From the NCBI RefSeq assembly GCF_028476545.1, contig NW_026731827.1, positions 874,001 through 938,000 on the forward strand: a DNA stretch of 64,000 nt, given 5' to 3'. The stretch is from Physella acuta (Eukaryota; Mollusca; Gastropoda; Physidae). The translations under genes and the position numbers were made by a program. Below, piece by piece: positions 1 to 12,689 of the stretch. Within the stretch, counting starts at the first letter, position 1; each line of letters begins with the position of its first letter. Below the pieces are notes generated by a model. The model was not told the origin of the DNA, searched no databases, and saw only the letters and a program-made list of their open reading frames with translations.

Positions 1-270
1 TTTAGCTTTAAATTTTTAATTGTATAATGTCTGCCGCTTAGATGGCTGGGTGACTTTTTACAAGAAACTTCGCCAAAGTCTTGTTAGTTTATTTTGTGAA
101 CGATCTCTCATACTATGAAAGACGTGTTGATAAGGCACCCAGTGTCTAATAGTAAGAAGAGAAACATTTCTATTCAAAGAGATTTTTTTCATGATGTGAA
201 TGATTATCGAAATGTAAAATTTGTTAAATTAATTATGTTTCTAAATTTTCACTTTGTCTTTATTTTTCAG

Positions 271-3200
271 AAGTTTGTTTCTCCAGTCTGCGTTTTCTGG
301 AAAAAGCATCATGGCGACGATTTTGGGAGTTGGTCGTCAGATGGCTGTAGCCTGGTGCAGACAACTGAACGGATGTCTGTCTGTACATGTAATCACGTGA
401 CCAGTTTTGCGTTACTCATGGTGCGAAACGTTGGGTTAATCACTAAATCTTGAACTAATTAGCGTGATGGTGATAGATAAAGCCATAAAGTTTACTAAAA
501 CAATGAGTTTATATGAGTTCGCTGGAGATTGGTTTATCATTCTGTAGTAGAATAAACCATTGGAATAGAGTAATATACAGTTAATAGTTTAAGTTCTATG
601 TTTACTTGAAGTCTTTCAAACTATAACGGTTTACAATCTAGGCATTTTCTATTTCCATTTATTATAAAGAATCAACAACTAATTATCATATTAGATCAGC
701 TGATAAAGAAAGTATAAATAAATGTATAAACGTTTCAGGATGTGTATGGTCAGGAACGTCAAGCATCTACGGACGCCACTGATGATGAAGTTTTGTCATA
801 CATTTCGCACATTGGATGTGCCATCTCATTCGTAGCTTTGCTTATAACTGTCTTGATCTACACCATGTTTAGGTATAAACTACTTAGCTGTCAACGGTCC
901 ATAACATTTGCTAATTGTTGAACAATAATTTAGATAATATTTGTATGTAATATTTGACATATTTTTTTCTTTTTTTTTTACTTTACCGTTATACTTCCTA
1001 TTGACTTAGCTCTAATATCTGTCTAAACAATCGTTACTTTACCGTCATACTTCCTCATAACTTAGCTCTAATGCTTATCTAAACAAGTGTTGCTTTACCG
1101 CCATACTTCCTCGTGACTTAGCTCTAATATATGTCTAACCCGTGTCTTTCTCTCCAGTCGTCTGAGAAGGGACGAGCCGTCTCAGATACTTTACAACATG
1201 TGTTGGGGGCTACTAGCGTTTAATCTATGTTTCCTGTTGGGCCTTGCAATAAATGATGACACGGATGCTGTTTGGTGTAAGGTATGGCTCAGCTGTTTTT
1301 CTGTTTGTTCTACATATAATTTAATCACATGCTTACTAGTGACATGGACTTATTGTTTTCATGCTATTAAGAGAAAGAGGGAGAGTAAACAAAGACAAAA
1401 CCTTAGTTCGATCGATTCAGTAGGTAGAAAGACAGATGAAATGGATGGAGAGATAAATAGATTGATGTAATGTATCGATGTGATGGATGGATGGATGGAT
1501 GGAAGGATGGACGGACTGACGGATGGATGGAAGGACGTACGGATGAATGGACGAACACGGAGTGACAGGCAAAAATAGTGTGTTTTTTTTTAAAATAGTA
1601 GGCTTTTAAAAATTTTACTTTTAATTTTCTGCATTAAGGTTTTGGCTGCAAGCATGCACTATTCGCTGCTAGCTGCAATGTTCTGGATGGCTGTGAATGC
1701 CTATTACATGCACTTGTCGCTGATCCGTGTTTTTAACACATACATCGACAATTTTTATCTCAAATGCGCGCTCGCAGGATGGGGTAATATAAATAAATCT
1801 ATTATGGTTGCATTATAACAGCAAGGTGTAAAAATTTTAATAGTTGTTGTGCTCTTATATTAACGCTCATATGTTGCATTATTTGAAGTTAAAAAATTAA
1901 AAATATTTATACACGTTACTTTAAAAAAAATTTGAAAGTATTCTTACTATACTATACATTTTTTGCCTTTTTTAGGATCACCATTTATATTTGTAGCTAT
2001 AACTTTAGCTATAAACAAAACAGACAATTACGGTCTGATATCTAGTCATTTGTAAGTTTGTTTTTGTGTTACATGCAATTTAAGATATTCTTTAAGATGT
2101 TCTACTAACTGTTAGTGTTATTCTTCACATTTTACTTCTCAAGGGACATAACAATGTCAACTTTTAACGTATTCTATTTAACTTGTTAATTTAAGACATA
2201 CATCGTTGACAATACGCTATATTTAATATAAAATAAAATTTATATTTGACATGAAACAGATGTTGGATTAAACATCCTGCCATATACTACGGTTTGATTG
2301 CGCCCGTGGCTTTTATTATATTCGTCAATTGCATCGTATTTCTAAAGATTTTACGACTGATAGCAAAGATGTCTACAACAAACTCAAGGTAACCTCCGAA
2401 TACTACAAATAGAAAAACAAAGAAATAGTTTGTAGTTAGCTAAAAAAAATTTAAACAACAGTTATCATTTGTTTTTAAAGCATACTGGTCGAAAGAAAGA
2501 CCGATAAAGAAGAAATATTACACAACAAATATAATAATAACGTTCTAAATTATGGTTTTAGATTACTAAGAATTGTTTCCTATATTATCTCGAGGAATTA
2601 TTACACATTTTCAATTCACAGCTGCTATTTGGGTTGATGGTTTTAAATATTTATATCCTTGTTAAATTATACCAGATGGGTAAAATATTTTTTTAAATGA
2701 AAAACGGAATGTTTCTTGGGCGTAGCTATTATTTGCATATTTTAATTAGCTATTTAGATCGTTTACATGTGATAAATGTTTCTATTTTTAGTGCAATATC
2801 AAATTTTCGAGCGTCGGCGAGCCTGTTTATTCTGTTAGGTCTTACGTGGATATTTGCATTCTGCGCTATTGGGAAATTTAGAATCGTATTCAATTACCTC
2901 TTCGCAATTTTCAATTCATTTCAGGTAAAAGCTCTGCTTCGTTGTTTTGAAGTGTCGTTACCACAATTTTAAATACCTAGCATGTTTATTAAAGTATCAT
3001 TACATCAACGTTTAAATACCTAACCTGTTTAAAGCTACAGCTAAATGTCTATTATGTTTAAAAATGTCTTTACAACAATTTAAAATATTTCATACATACA
3101 TTGATATTTCTATAAAATATAATACAATGTCAATCGATAAATTATCTACCCCTGGTACGTTGTCTCAGAGTTCTTATATTTGCATCAAACGTTATTAAAT

Positions 3201-6200
3201 CCACATAATGTAATGAATATTTTTATTCATCGCGTGTGATAATTCGAAAAGAAATATTTTTTTACATTGAAATAATGAATCCCATTTTACATTGACTAGA
3301 GGTAATCATTTCGTAAACGGCACCTGTCCACAGTGTATTATATTAGTTGACGTTCATCTTTTTAAGAGCATGAAACAAAGAGGATCCGTTAATTAGGCCA
3401 TAGAAAATATACAAACACATTTTTTCTGACTGCACATTCTCTATCAGGGGCTGTTTATTTTCACATTTTATTGTATGCTGAAACAAGAAGTTGTAATATA
3501 TTTAAAGAAGCTATGCAACATCAAGTCTGATGACTCAAAGGCCCAAAAACCTAAAGGTAATGTGTTATAAAAATATTCTATAAAACGTATTGTAAATACT
3601 CAGAATGATATTGTAAATACTCAGAATGAGTCTTTAAGAGTCAGCTAAATTTAAATACTATGGCCTAACGTTTTTAGAGTGGATTATTTATGATTTATTA
3701 TTATTAACAATAGAAATATTATTATGATTCTATTTATTAATATTTTTTAAGCTGGAGAGACTTCAACAATGTCGACCTATCAAGGTAATAAATTATTTTA
3801 AAATTCACTGTCAAATAAAACACTAATAACGTAGCATTACTTGTAAGCAGCGATTTGTAGAGAAATCTTAAACATTTTGGACTAAAGTGCCCAATATTTT
3901 AAAAATTGAGTTTATATATATATATATATATTTTAATAGTCACATTTTTTAACGTAGAAAAGAAAATTATCGAATATATGTCAATGCGCCTATATTTTAA
4001 TACTTATAATAAAATGAGTGAGTAACTATACTATTTTCTGAGCGACACACGATTTTTTTATAGTAATGCGTTAACATATATTTATAGACAGCGAAACTAT
4101 TATTATAGGTAAAAAGACATCTTATGTTCTTCTTTTTAAAGTATTTATAAAATATTGTTGTTTTAAATGATTTTTTTTTCTTCTTATTTCTCATTTACAC
4201 TATTACAATTTTTTACGCTATAGGATCATATAGCTAAAAATACAGACACCAAACGTACGCATTATGCTAACAATTATCACTTTACATTGTAGTCTTTATT
4301 TTATTTTAAAAAAAATTAAAACTCTTATTGGCCGAATCGCAACTGTCTTGCATTTTCCATTTAACATTAAATAAAAGTGTACCGCTTGTTTTAAATAATT
4401 GTAGCTTCAAAATCCTTTTTTGTGGTTTTTTGTGTGTGTCGGTTTTAACTACAGATCGAATGTGTTTAATATTTTTGTGTTTTCAACAGCTGAAGAATAT
4501 ATTAAAAAGCCTAAAACTCAATGAAATTATAAATTGACATGGCATAACTTACTTAAATTATTACAAAGTGTAGTTTTCAGTAAAACAATTATAATAGATT
4601 GACGACAGAAGCCTGTGGTTGTATATAACACATTTAATGGGTCTAACTACCACGATGGTAACACACAGAGAGGACGGAAGGAAGTACTCAAGGGACATCA
4701 CTCAAGATAACAATATTATAAATATAACTAATACAGAAGAGTGAGTTCCCTTGACCTCACAATTATTTCAATCTATTACATCCCTTTACCCTTAGAACAC
4801 AATAACACATCTCTCAATAGAACAATTGATAGTATCCTAAAATCACCAATTATATTGTAACATGAACACTATGGTAGATTACATCCTTACAAACAATGCA
4901 CAATATGCTACAACATAATCAAAATACAAAACAATAATGTCAAAGTCCTTTTTGACCTTTAGAATCATAGGTCTAACTTATTTGGGACTTTGATTGTCCT
5001 GCTTGACCTTCTCAGTAGCCTTTGATTTGGTGACTCAAGATTCTGACCATCTGGATTCTCTATCTCAGGAGGTCTAGGATTTAAATCATTAACTCCAGAA
5101 TTTACATTTTCTGACTCCAGACAACTTGGTTCACTCATATCAACAGAACTTGGTTGTGGAACAAACTGAGTTGGTGTGAATTGTTCAGATTTGGTGGGAT
5201 TGACAGATTCACACTTATTATCTGCACAAGTTATTTTTAACTTTATAAGACACAGGTCCTGTACATTGAACAATTTGACCTGGTATCCATTTTTCCTTTC
5301 TCCCATAATTTCTTAGATACACATTCTTATTAACACCAAATTCTCCTTCAATGAATGTTTGTCATGATTTAATGGAACTATTTTTGAATTGGCATCTGAA
5401 AGTATTAAATGGCAAAAAATCTTTTTTTTCTTTTGATGTTACCCTTTTAGTTTCTGTAAGTGCTAATGATGTTAGCAAAGTTGTTTGATGATCACATTCC
5501 TTCTTACTAATGTATTCTCTTTAAAACATTTGAAATTGCCATATCACCATAATCATTTATTAAGTTACAAATACTTTGTTTAGGCAATTCTGACTGATAA
5601 TGGACTGCATCTTCTCCATCTTTTATATTATTTTCACAAAGGTTTTTATTTCTTATTTTATATGGCTTTAAGTCATCATTCACTGACTCTTCAGGCCAAC
5701 CATTCTTACAGTACTCATATACTTTTATTAAGCACTCATCTTTTTGTGTTTCTCTTTTAATATCATTCACATTTATATTGGAGTTATCCATGATAGTGAA
5801 GAGAACAAATACATCTTCTGGTACATAGCTCAGGCTTTGGTTTTTTAAAGGTAATCTACTAAGACTATCTGCACTATTCTCAGATCCAGGTTTGTATTTC
5901 AATTCATAATTGTATGCAGTTAGTGTGATAGCCCATCTTTGAATCCTTGGTGAGGCATGCTCAGGTAGGGTTTTGTTTTCTCCAAATAAACCTAGCAATG
6001 GTTTATGATCTGTAAAGATGGTGAACTTCCTACCAAACAGAAACTTATGAAATTTCTTAACACCAAAAATGATGCCTAAGCCTTCCCTATCTAACTGAGA
6101 ATAATTTTTCTCAGCCTGGTTCAAAGATCTACTGGCAAAAGCAATGGGTCTGTCACCCTTCTCATCCATGTGGGACAAGACTGCTCCTACACCATCTGGT

Positions 6201-9200
6201 GAAGCATCACATGTTAATATAAGTCTTTTCCCTGGGTCATAGTGAGTTAGTAAGGTGTCAGCAGACAAAGCCTCTTTTGCTGTATTAAAAGCAGCTTCTT
6301 GTTGTTTACCCCAGAGCCAAGTTGCATTTTTCTGTAGCAGCTTGTACAGTGGTGATAGTTTACCAGACAGATTTCCTATGAACTTTGCATAGTAATTTAT
6401 CAAGCCCAAAAAAGCTCTTAGTTGTTGGGTATTTTCAGGTTTGGGTGCTTCTTTAATGGCTTTTGTTTTCTCAGGTTGAGGTCTGATGCCTTGTTTGCTC
6501 AATATATAACCAAGAAAACTAATTTCTGTCAACATGAATTGACATTTATCTTTGTTTATCTTTAAACCTTTTTCACCAACAATTTTTAATACTTTATCAA
6601 GTGTTTTAAGATGTTCAGTGTCATTCTTACCAGTTATGTACACATTGTCAAAGTACACACAAACATTTGGAATATCCTTAAAAATACTGTCCATGACAGC
6701 TTGGAAAATTCCAGGGCTAGATGATATGCCAAAACATAGTCTTTCATATTGGTAGAGTCCTTTATGTGTGTTTATTGTCGTATAGACTTTTGAATCTGGA
6801 TGCAGTTCTAGTTGAGTGTAAGCATGACTAAAGTCTAATTCAGTGAATTTGTCTCCTCCTGCCAAATTCAAAGAAATTTCCTCAATGTTAGGTATAGGGT
6901 ACCTATTTAGCTCTATTTGCTTATTCAGTGTAGTTTTATAATCTCCACAAATTCTTATAGAACCATCCTTCTTTAACACTGGCACAATGGGTGTCGCCCA
7001 ATCGGAATAGTCTACCTTCTTTATAATGCCATTAGATTCCAATCTACTTAGCTCATTTTCAATTTTATTCCTCATTGCATAAGGTGGAACTCTAGCTTTG
7101 CAGTATCTTGGATTTGTATCTTTAATGCTTAACTTCACTGTTCTATCATTTAGTAATCCTGGATTACTAAAAACACATTTATTTTCAGATATAACTTTAT
7201 CTAGTGAAGTAAGACTAGATTCTTTTACATTCTTCAATGAACAAATACTCTCCCAATTTAACTTAAGATCACTTAACCAGTTCCTACCTAGTAATGGCGG
7301 TCCATTTCCTTCAACCACAAGAAGAGGAAGTTTAACACTTTGACCATTATAACTTACATGAACCATACACTCTCCTATTACCGGAACATTGTCACCAGTG
7401 TATGTTGTTAGACACTTGTGACATGGCTGTAGAGACACTGATCCTTCTGTGACAGCGTCAAAATCTTTCTTTGTTATGACTGTTAGAGATGCTCCAGTGT
7501 CAAGTTGGAAGCTGATGCTCTTACCGTTGATATAAACTTGTACATTGATGGGAGCATGACTTATTGATTTCACAGAGAACAGGCTGAAATCCGGCTGCGA
7601 ATCAGTTTGAGCATTTTCACAGGTAGAGTGGTTCATTGGTTGGGTTAGGTAGTCTTGGTGAGAGTTAACATAGTGCTGCCTTTGGTTGCGGTACTGTCTT
7701 GACTGGCTAGATTTAGCAACAGACGAAGGCTTTGCAAAGCAGGCCTTGGCAATGTGACCTTGCTTACTGCACTTATAACAAGTTGCAGACTTGAACTTGC
7801 ACTGATGAGATGCATGGGGACCTTTGCATCGATGACATTTTTGATAATTATTACTAGATTTAGATCTAGGATTTGAACGAGCAGGCTGTTTAGCATAAGT
7901 TGGAATGCTCTGATGGGGTTGATGTTTGTTGACTAACCTGCTGTTTACTGCATGGATCTCTGAAGGTGCTAAAGATCTCGCCGCATCAGATGACTGCTGG
8001 AATGACATTGCAAGTTGTATTGCTTTTTCCAATTTTAGATCTGACTCGAGCAGCAACTTTCTTTGAATATCAGGGCTGTTTACCCCTGTCACAAACTTTT
8101 CACATAGTCTGTCAGACAGCGTATCGCCGAATTCACAAAATTCACTTAAATGACGTAAAGCAGCAACATATTCTGATATTGACTCGTTTGGTTGACGAGT
8201 CCTACCGTCAAATCTAGCTCGACATAGAAACTTTGATGGGGTAGGCGCATGGTGGTCTGTTAGCAATTTGCTCAGCTCGTTAAAGCTCTTGGTATTTAGA
8301 CTAGCTGGTGCGCATAAGTCTTTTAGTAGCCTAAATTGTTGAGGCCCTATGACTGTTAACAAAACAGCTCTCTTTTTGGCTTCTATCGTCACGTTGTTAG
8401 CTTCTAGGTAAAAGCTTAACCTCTCTAGGTAATCTTGAATGATTTCATCATTCGCATCAAATTGCTTTATTTGGCCATACAGCGCCATTATTCTAGAAAT
8501 AATTAGCTAATAAGCTCTAGCAAACCTCTTTTTTGCGTAAGTAGGTGCTCTTTCTAGTAGATGTTTATCCTTCGTCGCCAGTTATAATAGATTGACGACA
8601 GAAGCCTGTGGTTGTATATAACACATTTAATGGGTCTAACTACCACGATGGTAACACACAGAGAGGACGGAAGGAAGTACTCAAGGGACATCACTCAAGA
8701 TAACAATATTATAAATATAACTAATACAGAAGAGTGAGTTCCCTTGACCTCACAATTATTTCAATCTATTACAACAATCACTGAGTTTCTAAACAACCAA
8801 TTAATATTTGTGTTTTAATCATGCATAACTGTTCTTTATTTTTCTACGGCCACTAAGAAAACTATTTTTATCCGTTAAGTCAAAGTAAATGTCAGGTATC
8901 ATTGTTCTTGGGTCTTAACAGGCGTATAATGTTTTCAAAGTCCTATTAAAATTATTGATTTATTTCTCAATATGAAAAACATTAACGCATTGACAAGTTA
9001 ACGCATTTTTCATTATCAATGTTACATTATTATTTTACCTTTGAAAATGGATGTGATGATGTGGTCGAAAGATTGAGCGAGCTTAAGATTACTGATCGTG
9101 CTAGTTGGTACAAATGTTAAGTCGGGAAAAGTAAAGGAAGCTAAGAATTAAATACTTTTTGAGCGTTTCTATTTTTATTAAAGCTTAATATAGTGAATTA

Positions 9201-10053
9201 TTAAAATTTACGTTTTTTAAATTAACTCAACATGTTTTTTTAGTCTAATTCTATTCATTTATATTTTTTATTTGAAGAAATTTCAAGAGTATCGACAGAT
9301 CAAGGTAATTTTAAAACCACCATGAAAAAGTTAAAGTAAAATTGGTCGACTGACCCACAGGTCTTCTGGGGAAAATCCCGGTGGCTCCTCACTCGAATTT
9401 CCCGGTGGACCCCCGTTAACTATAAGTCCTAAAAGTGTTTTGATTTTTAAAAACAATTTGTTGGTATTTCTCCATTTTACTATTCCAATTCCTTTATATC
9501 AAGGCGTAAAATTCAATTTGAGTGCACAAAGAAAATTTCAATCTAAAATTGTGAGCCAGTTTTAAAATTTCCCGGGCCCCTTGAACTAAACCACTCCACA
9601 CCTGCCTACATCTAATTTGTGAAACATTTAACTTCAGTTGAACTTGAGCTTTTTACCAAAATCTTATTGTGATTACTGATTTACTTTGTTAATTTCTTTA
9701 ACATCGTCATCTTGCACTGAAGGACAAGAGCATTTTGTTTCTCAATGATAAATTATTGTTTCCCCCTTTTCACAACCGGAATGTGAAGGTAAGGACGAGC
9801 GATAGAAATTGAGTATCTTTAATCAAAATAAATGAGGGACAGTTGAACCCGTTTGTGTCCACATTCTTCCTGCTAATGGAGAGGTCGTAGAAACAGGCGA
9901 ACTCTACTTTATCTGCCACAAGTTTAAAAGTATACTCTTCTTTAAATTTTAACACAACACATAGGGCCTACTTTCCTTTTTTCTAATCGTCTATAATATT
10001 TATCTCTTATAGATTCAAGACAGCTAGAACCGAAAGTAGTCAGAAAAAAATAG
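271..10053 (+). CDS. Adhesion GPCR gene 1, 3' part (GPS, 7TM, tail)
   Basis: This is the last 366 codons of a receptor whose 5' exons lie outside the window. Exons are 271-420 (GPS), 739-872 (TM1), 1158-1281 (TM2), 1639-1783 (TM3), 1976-2051 (TM4), 2260-2388 (TM5), 2792-2924 (TM6), 3448-3556 (TM7), 3752-3784, 9278-9304 and 10013-10053; all have AG/GT borders and agreeing phases. The GPS has the paired-Cys pattern ending CTCNHVTSFALLM, so the cleavage tripeptide is HVT where the family usually has HLT or HLS. TM6 carries LGLTWIFAF, typical of family B GPCRs. The tail ends QLEPKVVRKK. A young Ty3 element sits in the intron between the 33-bp and 27-bp tail exons. No stop or frameshift is seen. 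The downstream sequence 10274-10369 could be an alternative tail exon. Confidence 0.85.
982..1157. repeat. 57-bp minisatellite in TM1/TM2 intron
   Basis: About three units run head to tail, each containing CTTTACCG, ATACTTCCT and GACTTAGCTCTAAT. The array ends at the TM2 splice acceptor. The same array is longer in gene 2 and is interrupted there by a hAT piece. Confidence 0.7.
1481..1545. repeat. GGAT microsatellite
   Basis: A run of GATG units degenerates into GGAC and GGAA variants within the TM2/TM3 intron of gene 1. Gene 2 has a shorter version near 38,202-38,262. Confidence 0.8.
4590..4780 (-). repeat. 3' LTR of the Ty3 element
   Basis: This 191-bp direct repeat reads as identical to 8583-8773. 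Its outer flank is the 5-bp target copy ACAAT. The exact LTR edge is ambiguous by one base because both LTRs are preceded by T. Confidence 0.95.
5507..8488 (-). CDS. gag-pol frame of the Ty3 element (fossil)
   Basis: One open frame of 993 codons encodes the parts of a Ty3-type polyprotein in the usual order. A gag region lies at about residues 1-190, with CCHC zinc knuckles at 218-230 and 237-250. A retroviral-type aspartic protease carries DTGA near 330. Reverse transcriptase lies at about 460-640, and RNase H follows with CDASPDGVGAVL and FTDHKPL. A single-frame gag-pol is known in Mag-type and Steamer-like elements of molluscs, which is the likely affinity. It belongs to the transposon and not to the host receptor around it. 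A short frame at 4965-5306 on the same strand looks like further element sequence. Confidence 0.9.
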   Translation of the reverse strand: MALYGQIKQFDANDEIIQDYLERLSFYLEANNVTIEAKKRAVLLTVIGPQQFRLLKDLCAPASLNTKSFNELSKLLTDHHAPTPSKFLCRARFDGRTRQPNESISEYVAALRHLSEFCEFGDTLSDRLCEKFVTGVNSPDIQRKLLLESDLKLEKAIQLAMSFQQSSDAARSLAPSEIHAVNSRLVNKHQPHQSIPTYAKQPARSNPRSKSSNNYQKCHRCKGPHASHQCKFKSATCYKCSKQGHIAKACFAKPSSVAKSSQSRQYRNQRQHYVNSHQDYLTQPMNHSTCENAQTDSQPDFSLFSVKSISHAPINVQVYINGKSISFQLDTGASLTVITKKDFDAVTEGSVSLQPCHKCLTTYTGDNVPVIGECMVHVSYNGQSVKLPLLVVEGNGPPLLGRNWLSDLKLNWESICSLKNVKESSLTSLDKVISENKCVFSNPGLLNDRTVKLSIKDTNPRYCKARVPPYAMRNKIENELSRLESNGIIKKVDYSDWATPIVPVLKKDGSIRICGDYKTTLNKQIELNRYPIPNIEEISLNLAGGDKFTELDFSHAYTQLELHPDSKVYTTINTHKGLYQYERLCFGISSSPGIFQAVMDSIFKDIPNVCVYFDNVYITGKNDTEHLKTLDKVLKIVGEKGLKINKDKCQFMLTEISFLGYILSKQGIRPQPEKTKAIKEAPKPENTQQLRAFLGLINYYAKFIGNLSGKLSPLYKLLQKNATWLWGKQQEAAFNTAKEALSADTLLTHYDPGKRLILTCDASPDGVGAVLSHMDEKGDRPIAFASRSLNQAEKNYSQLDREGLGIIFGVKKFHKFLFGRKFTIFTDHKPLLGLFGENKTLPEHASPRIQRWAITLTAYNYELKYKPGSENSADSLSRLPLKNQSLSYVPEDVFVLFTIMDNSNINVNDIKRETQKDECLIKVYEYCKNGWPEESVNDDLKPYKIRNKNLCENNIKDGEDAVHYQSELPKQSICNLINDYGDMAISNVLKRIH
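8583..8773 (-). repeat. 5' LTR of the Ty3 element
   Basis: This repeat pairs with 4590-4780 at the same length of 191 bp, and the two read as identical. The primer-binding-like sequence TGGCGACGAAGG begins two bases inside the element. Confidence 0.95.
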
Positions 10054-10273
10054 GCAAAATAATTGTGATAATCTTTTATAAACATGTGTTCATCACTATG
10101 AGTGTTGACTCGGTAGCAAATGCATCAAGGTAAAGACAAACTATAAACAATAAGTGTAGAAATATCTTGTGATGTAATTATCTGTAAGTCAAGTTTACCT
10201 AAATATTTATAGAAATTGAATTATTTCTAGCATTACATTTTTGTTTAAATAACACTTTTATTATCGCTTATAG

Positions 10274-10369
10274 AACCCATTTATAGCACACAGATGAGTT
10301 CCAATGCCGAGATTAAGAGCACTGTGCAAGCAGTTTATCATGTTTTTGAAAATAAAAGTATGTAATTGA
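10274..10369 (+). other. Possible alternative tail exon of gene 1
   Basis: After the acceptor CTTATAG there is an open stretch in the phase of the preceding tail exons (EPIYSTQMSSNAEIKSTVQA and on), ending at a donor-like GTATGT. It could replace the terminal exon 10013-10053. The matching region of gene 2 (42,746-42,797) has lost about 32 bp, which removes half of it. No transcript evidence is available here. Confidence 0.35.
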
Positions 10370-11216
10370 AAAGTAACATTTTGCTTTATAAAACACTTAA
10401 CTAAAAAGTAGTAAATGCAGCTCCATCATAGATAGTAGGAATTTAGCCGAGCCGCTGGTATTTTTTAGTTATTTTGTTTTTAAATGTTACCAACCGGGTA
10501 CTACTACCTTGATCTGAATTTATTGCGATGGTTTACTAGAATCAAAATATTGTCACATCGTAACTCATTTCTAATAAAGAATCATTTTATTTCTTTATAG
10601 TTTACTGGCTTATTATAATAATTATTATGTATACTGTATGTAGCCTACGAGGTAATAATGAAAAAGAGATATTTGCTGTCGTTTACTTACTTTATTTTTT
10701 ACAATTGTTTTTTCAATCTTCTTTCGTTTTCAAACACCACTATTTTTTTATTTTCTTTAAGTTATATTTTAAAAACTGAATAATCATTTTCAATATTATA
10801 ATTGTTAGGATGATCGTTGTGTATGTTTTAGTAAAATTAATTAAATTATATTTAACATTATAAATTATAAATCATGTGTTAAGATTTAATACCATTAATA
10901 CGGGTATTAATTAACTTTCGTTTTTCTTACCAAAGTAAATTAAGGGTTTAATGTTAATTTTCAATTAGATCTATTCTTATAATAAAACTATAAAAATATT
11001 ATAATATACATCACACTTTCTTTTAATGTTTATTACAAATTTTGAAATTGAAATAAACATATGTTATTAAAAATGTATTTATTGACTTTGTTTTTACAAA
11101 ACTTTGTTACATTTACATGGTATTAATAAAAACCTCGACTTGTTTTATCGCTGATTTGGCTACTACAAGTTAGAAAATATGCGAGGAATTCTGCCAGTCA
11201 ATTGTATTGCTATAAA

Positions 11217-12689
11217 GGTTCCATGACAAATGATCTCAGGAAAAAATATCTAAGACAAAATATCTCAGACAAATTATCTCACGGACAAATGATCTCAAGA
11301 CAAATGATCTCAAGGACAAATGATCTCACGGACAAAAGATACCAGGACAAAATATATCAGGACAAATGATACCATGGACAAATGATCTCAGACAAAAATC
11401 TTAGACAAAATATCTCACGGCAAAATTTTAATAGAATGTACAAAGGTTTTAGTTGATTTGAACTTTTTTTTAATTGACTGTAAATTATGGTTTTATGAAT
11501 AAATGAATTTGTTAAACATAACAAAGCATCTTAATCTTTGTAATAGTCTTCGATTTGAAAAGTAAACATTAAAACAATCTTACTCCTGAAAGGTATAATA
11601 AATGATAATGTATTAAAAAATTAAAGTAACGGTAGCTATACAATATTATTGTTCAAAACACGCGAAATATTTTCAAAAATGTGAATGGGTCTTCAGGTTC
11701 TTAACGTAAATCTATTGTTTTTATTACATCATCAATTCCAACATAACGCTTACGTTTCTATGCCGGCAGGTACATCGTTATGATCACACCTCTCCTATGT
11801 GATCATGTATTGTGTGAACTCTTGCTCAACATGCTCTTACTTCACATTTCCAAATCTCTTTGCCTGCTGCTCCACTTTTATTAACAGAAATTCGCCAGAA
11901 ACAATTTCCTATAACTTTTCTTCGGGGAAACGCAAGAGGCCATAGCTGAGTAATCACCACTAATACTGCTTTGTTTTCATACACACTAAGACCAACTTGG
12001 CTCCGCGATGACCGTTGTCGTTTAAATAAGCATTTGTCACCTGATCACTAAAGTGTGACCGACGCATACTTATTGACTTTAGATGCTAGTTGTATTATGG
12101 AGGGCTGATGTCTTTCCCTTTAGGCATGTCTCAGCCACCAAAGCGGGCGGCCACCTTGATACGAAGGTGTGTCTATTGTTATTTTATTCCTTTTGATCTA
12201 GTTTCGTCCAACTTACATGGTAGGATTGTCTCATGTTTGACAAACCCACCTACGCTGTCTATCGCAAAATTCCTTTATCTTCTCATACTTTATTACTAAT
12301 GCTAATTTTAAATTGTTTAGTGCAATATGGCAAATTAATGCGGCAAACATTTCTTACAATTATTGAATAGGCCTATAAACAATATTAAATATAGTAAACA
12401 ATACCATATGACAGTCAATAAAAAAATGTTCAGATCAACTAAAATAATCATATACACTATTGAAATTTGCTGTGAGATATTTTGTCGGAGATATTTTGTC
12501 TGATATCATTTGTCCATGGTATCATTTGTCCTGATATATTTTATCCTGGTATCTTTTGTATGTGAGATCATTTGTCCTTGAGATCATTTGTCTTGACATC
12601 ATTTGTCCTGAGATCAATTGTCCGTGAGGTATTTTGTCTGAGATATTTTGTCTGAGATCATTTGTCCTGAGATCATTTGTCCTGTCACC
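11217..12689. mobile_element. Fold-back-like element with tandem-repeat inverted ends
   Basis: The left arm (about 11,217-11,417) is made of ~15-bp units of the type GACAAATGATCTCAG. The right arm (about 12,471-12,689) is the same repeat inverted (GAGATCATTTGTCCT). The insertion is flanked by an 8-bp duplication GCTATAAA (11,209-11,216 and 12,690-12,697). The matching place in copy 2 (near 43,664) is an empty site with one GCTATAAA. The middle kilobase has no transposase that I can recognise, so it is non-autonomous. Long inverted ends built of short tandem repeats are the hallmark of fold-back elements; the superfamily is not settled. Confidence 0.85.

Larger units (their letters stand above)
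4590..8773 (-). mobile_element. Ty3 (Gypsy) LTR retrotransposon, young
   Basis: The element lies on the minus strand inside an intron of gene 1. Both LTRs are 191 bp (4590-4780 and 8583-8773) and read as identical, with imperfect inverted ends TGTAATAGATTG / CAATCTATTATA. The duplicated target is ACAAT (4585-4589 and 8774-8778). The paralogous site in gene 2 (near 41,270) is empty and reads AAAACAATCACTG. A tRNA-type primer site, TGGCGACGAAGG, follows the 5' LTR, and a purine tract, GGGTAAAGGGA, precedes the 3' LTR. Recognisable parts are gag with two zinc knuckles, protease, reverse transcriptase and RNase H. It looks incomplete, with about one or two breaks. Identical LTRs and the empty site point to a very recent insertion. 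Confidence 0.95.

Noticed and set aside
9770-9955. 61-codon minus-strand frame, conserved at 42,236-42,421
   Set aside because: It is conserved only because the duplication is young. The two versions differ at several residues with no sign of constraint, and the region lies in a tail intron.
11217-12689. CRISPR-like array from regular ~15-bp repeats
   Set aside because: The units have no unique spacers, the arms are inverted to each other and the whole is a mobile insertion in an animal genome.
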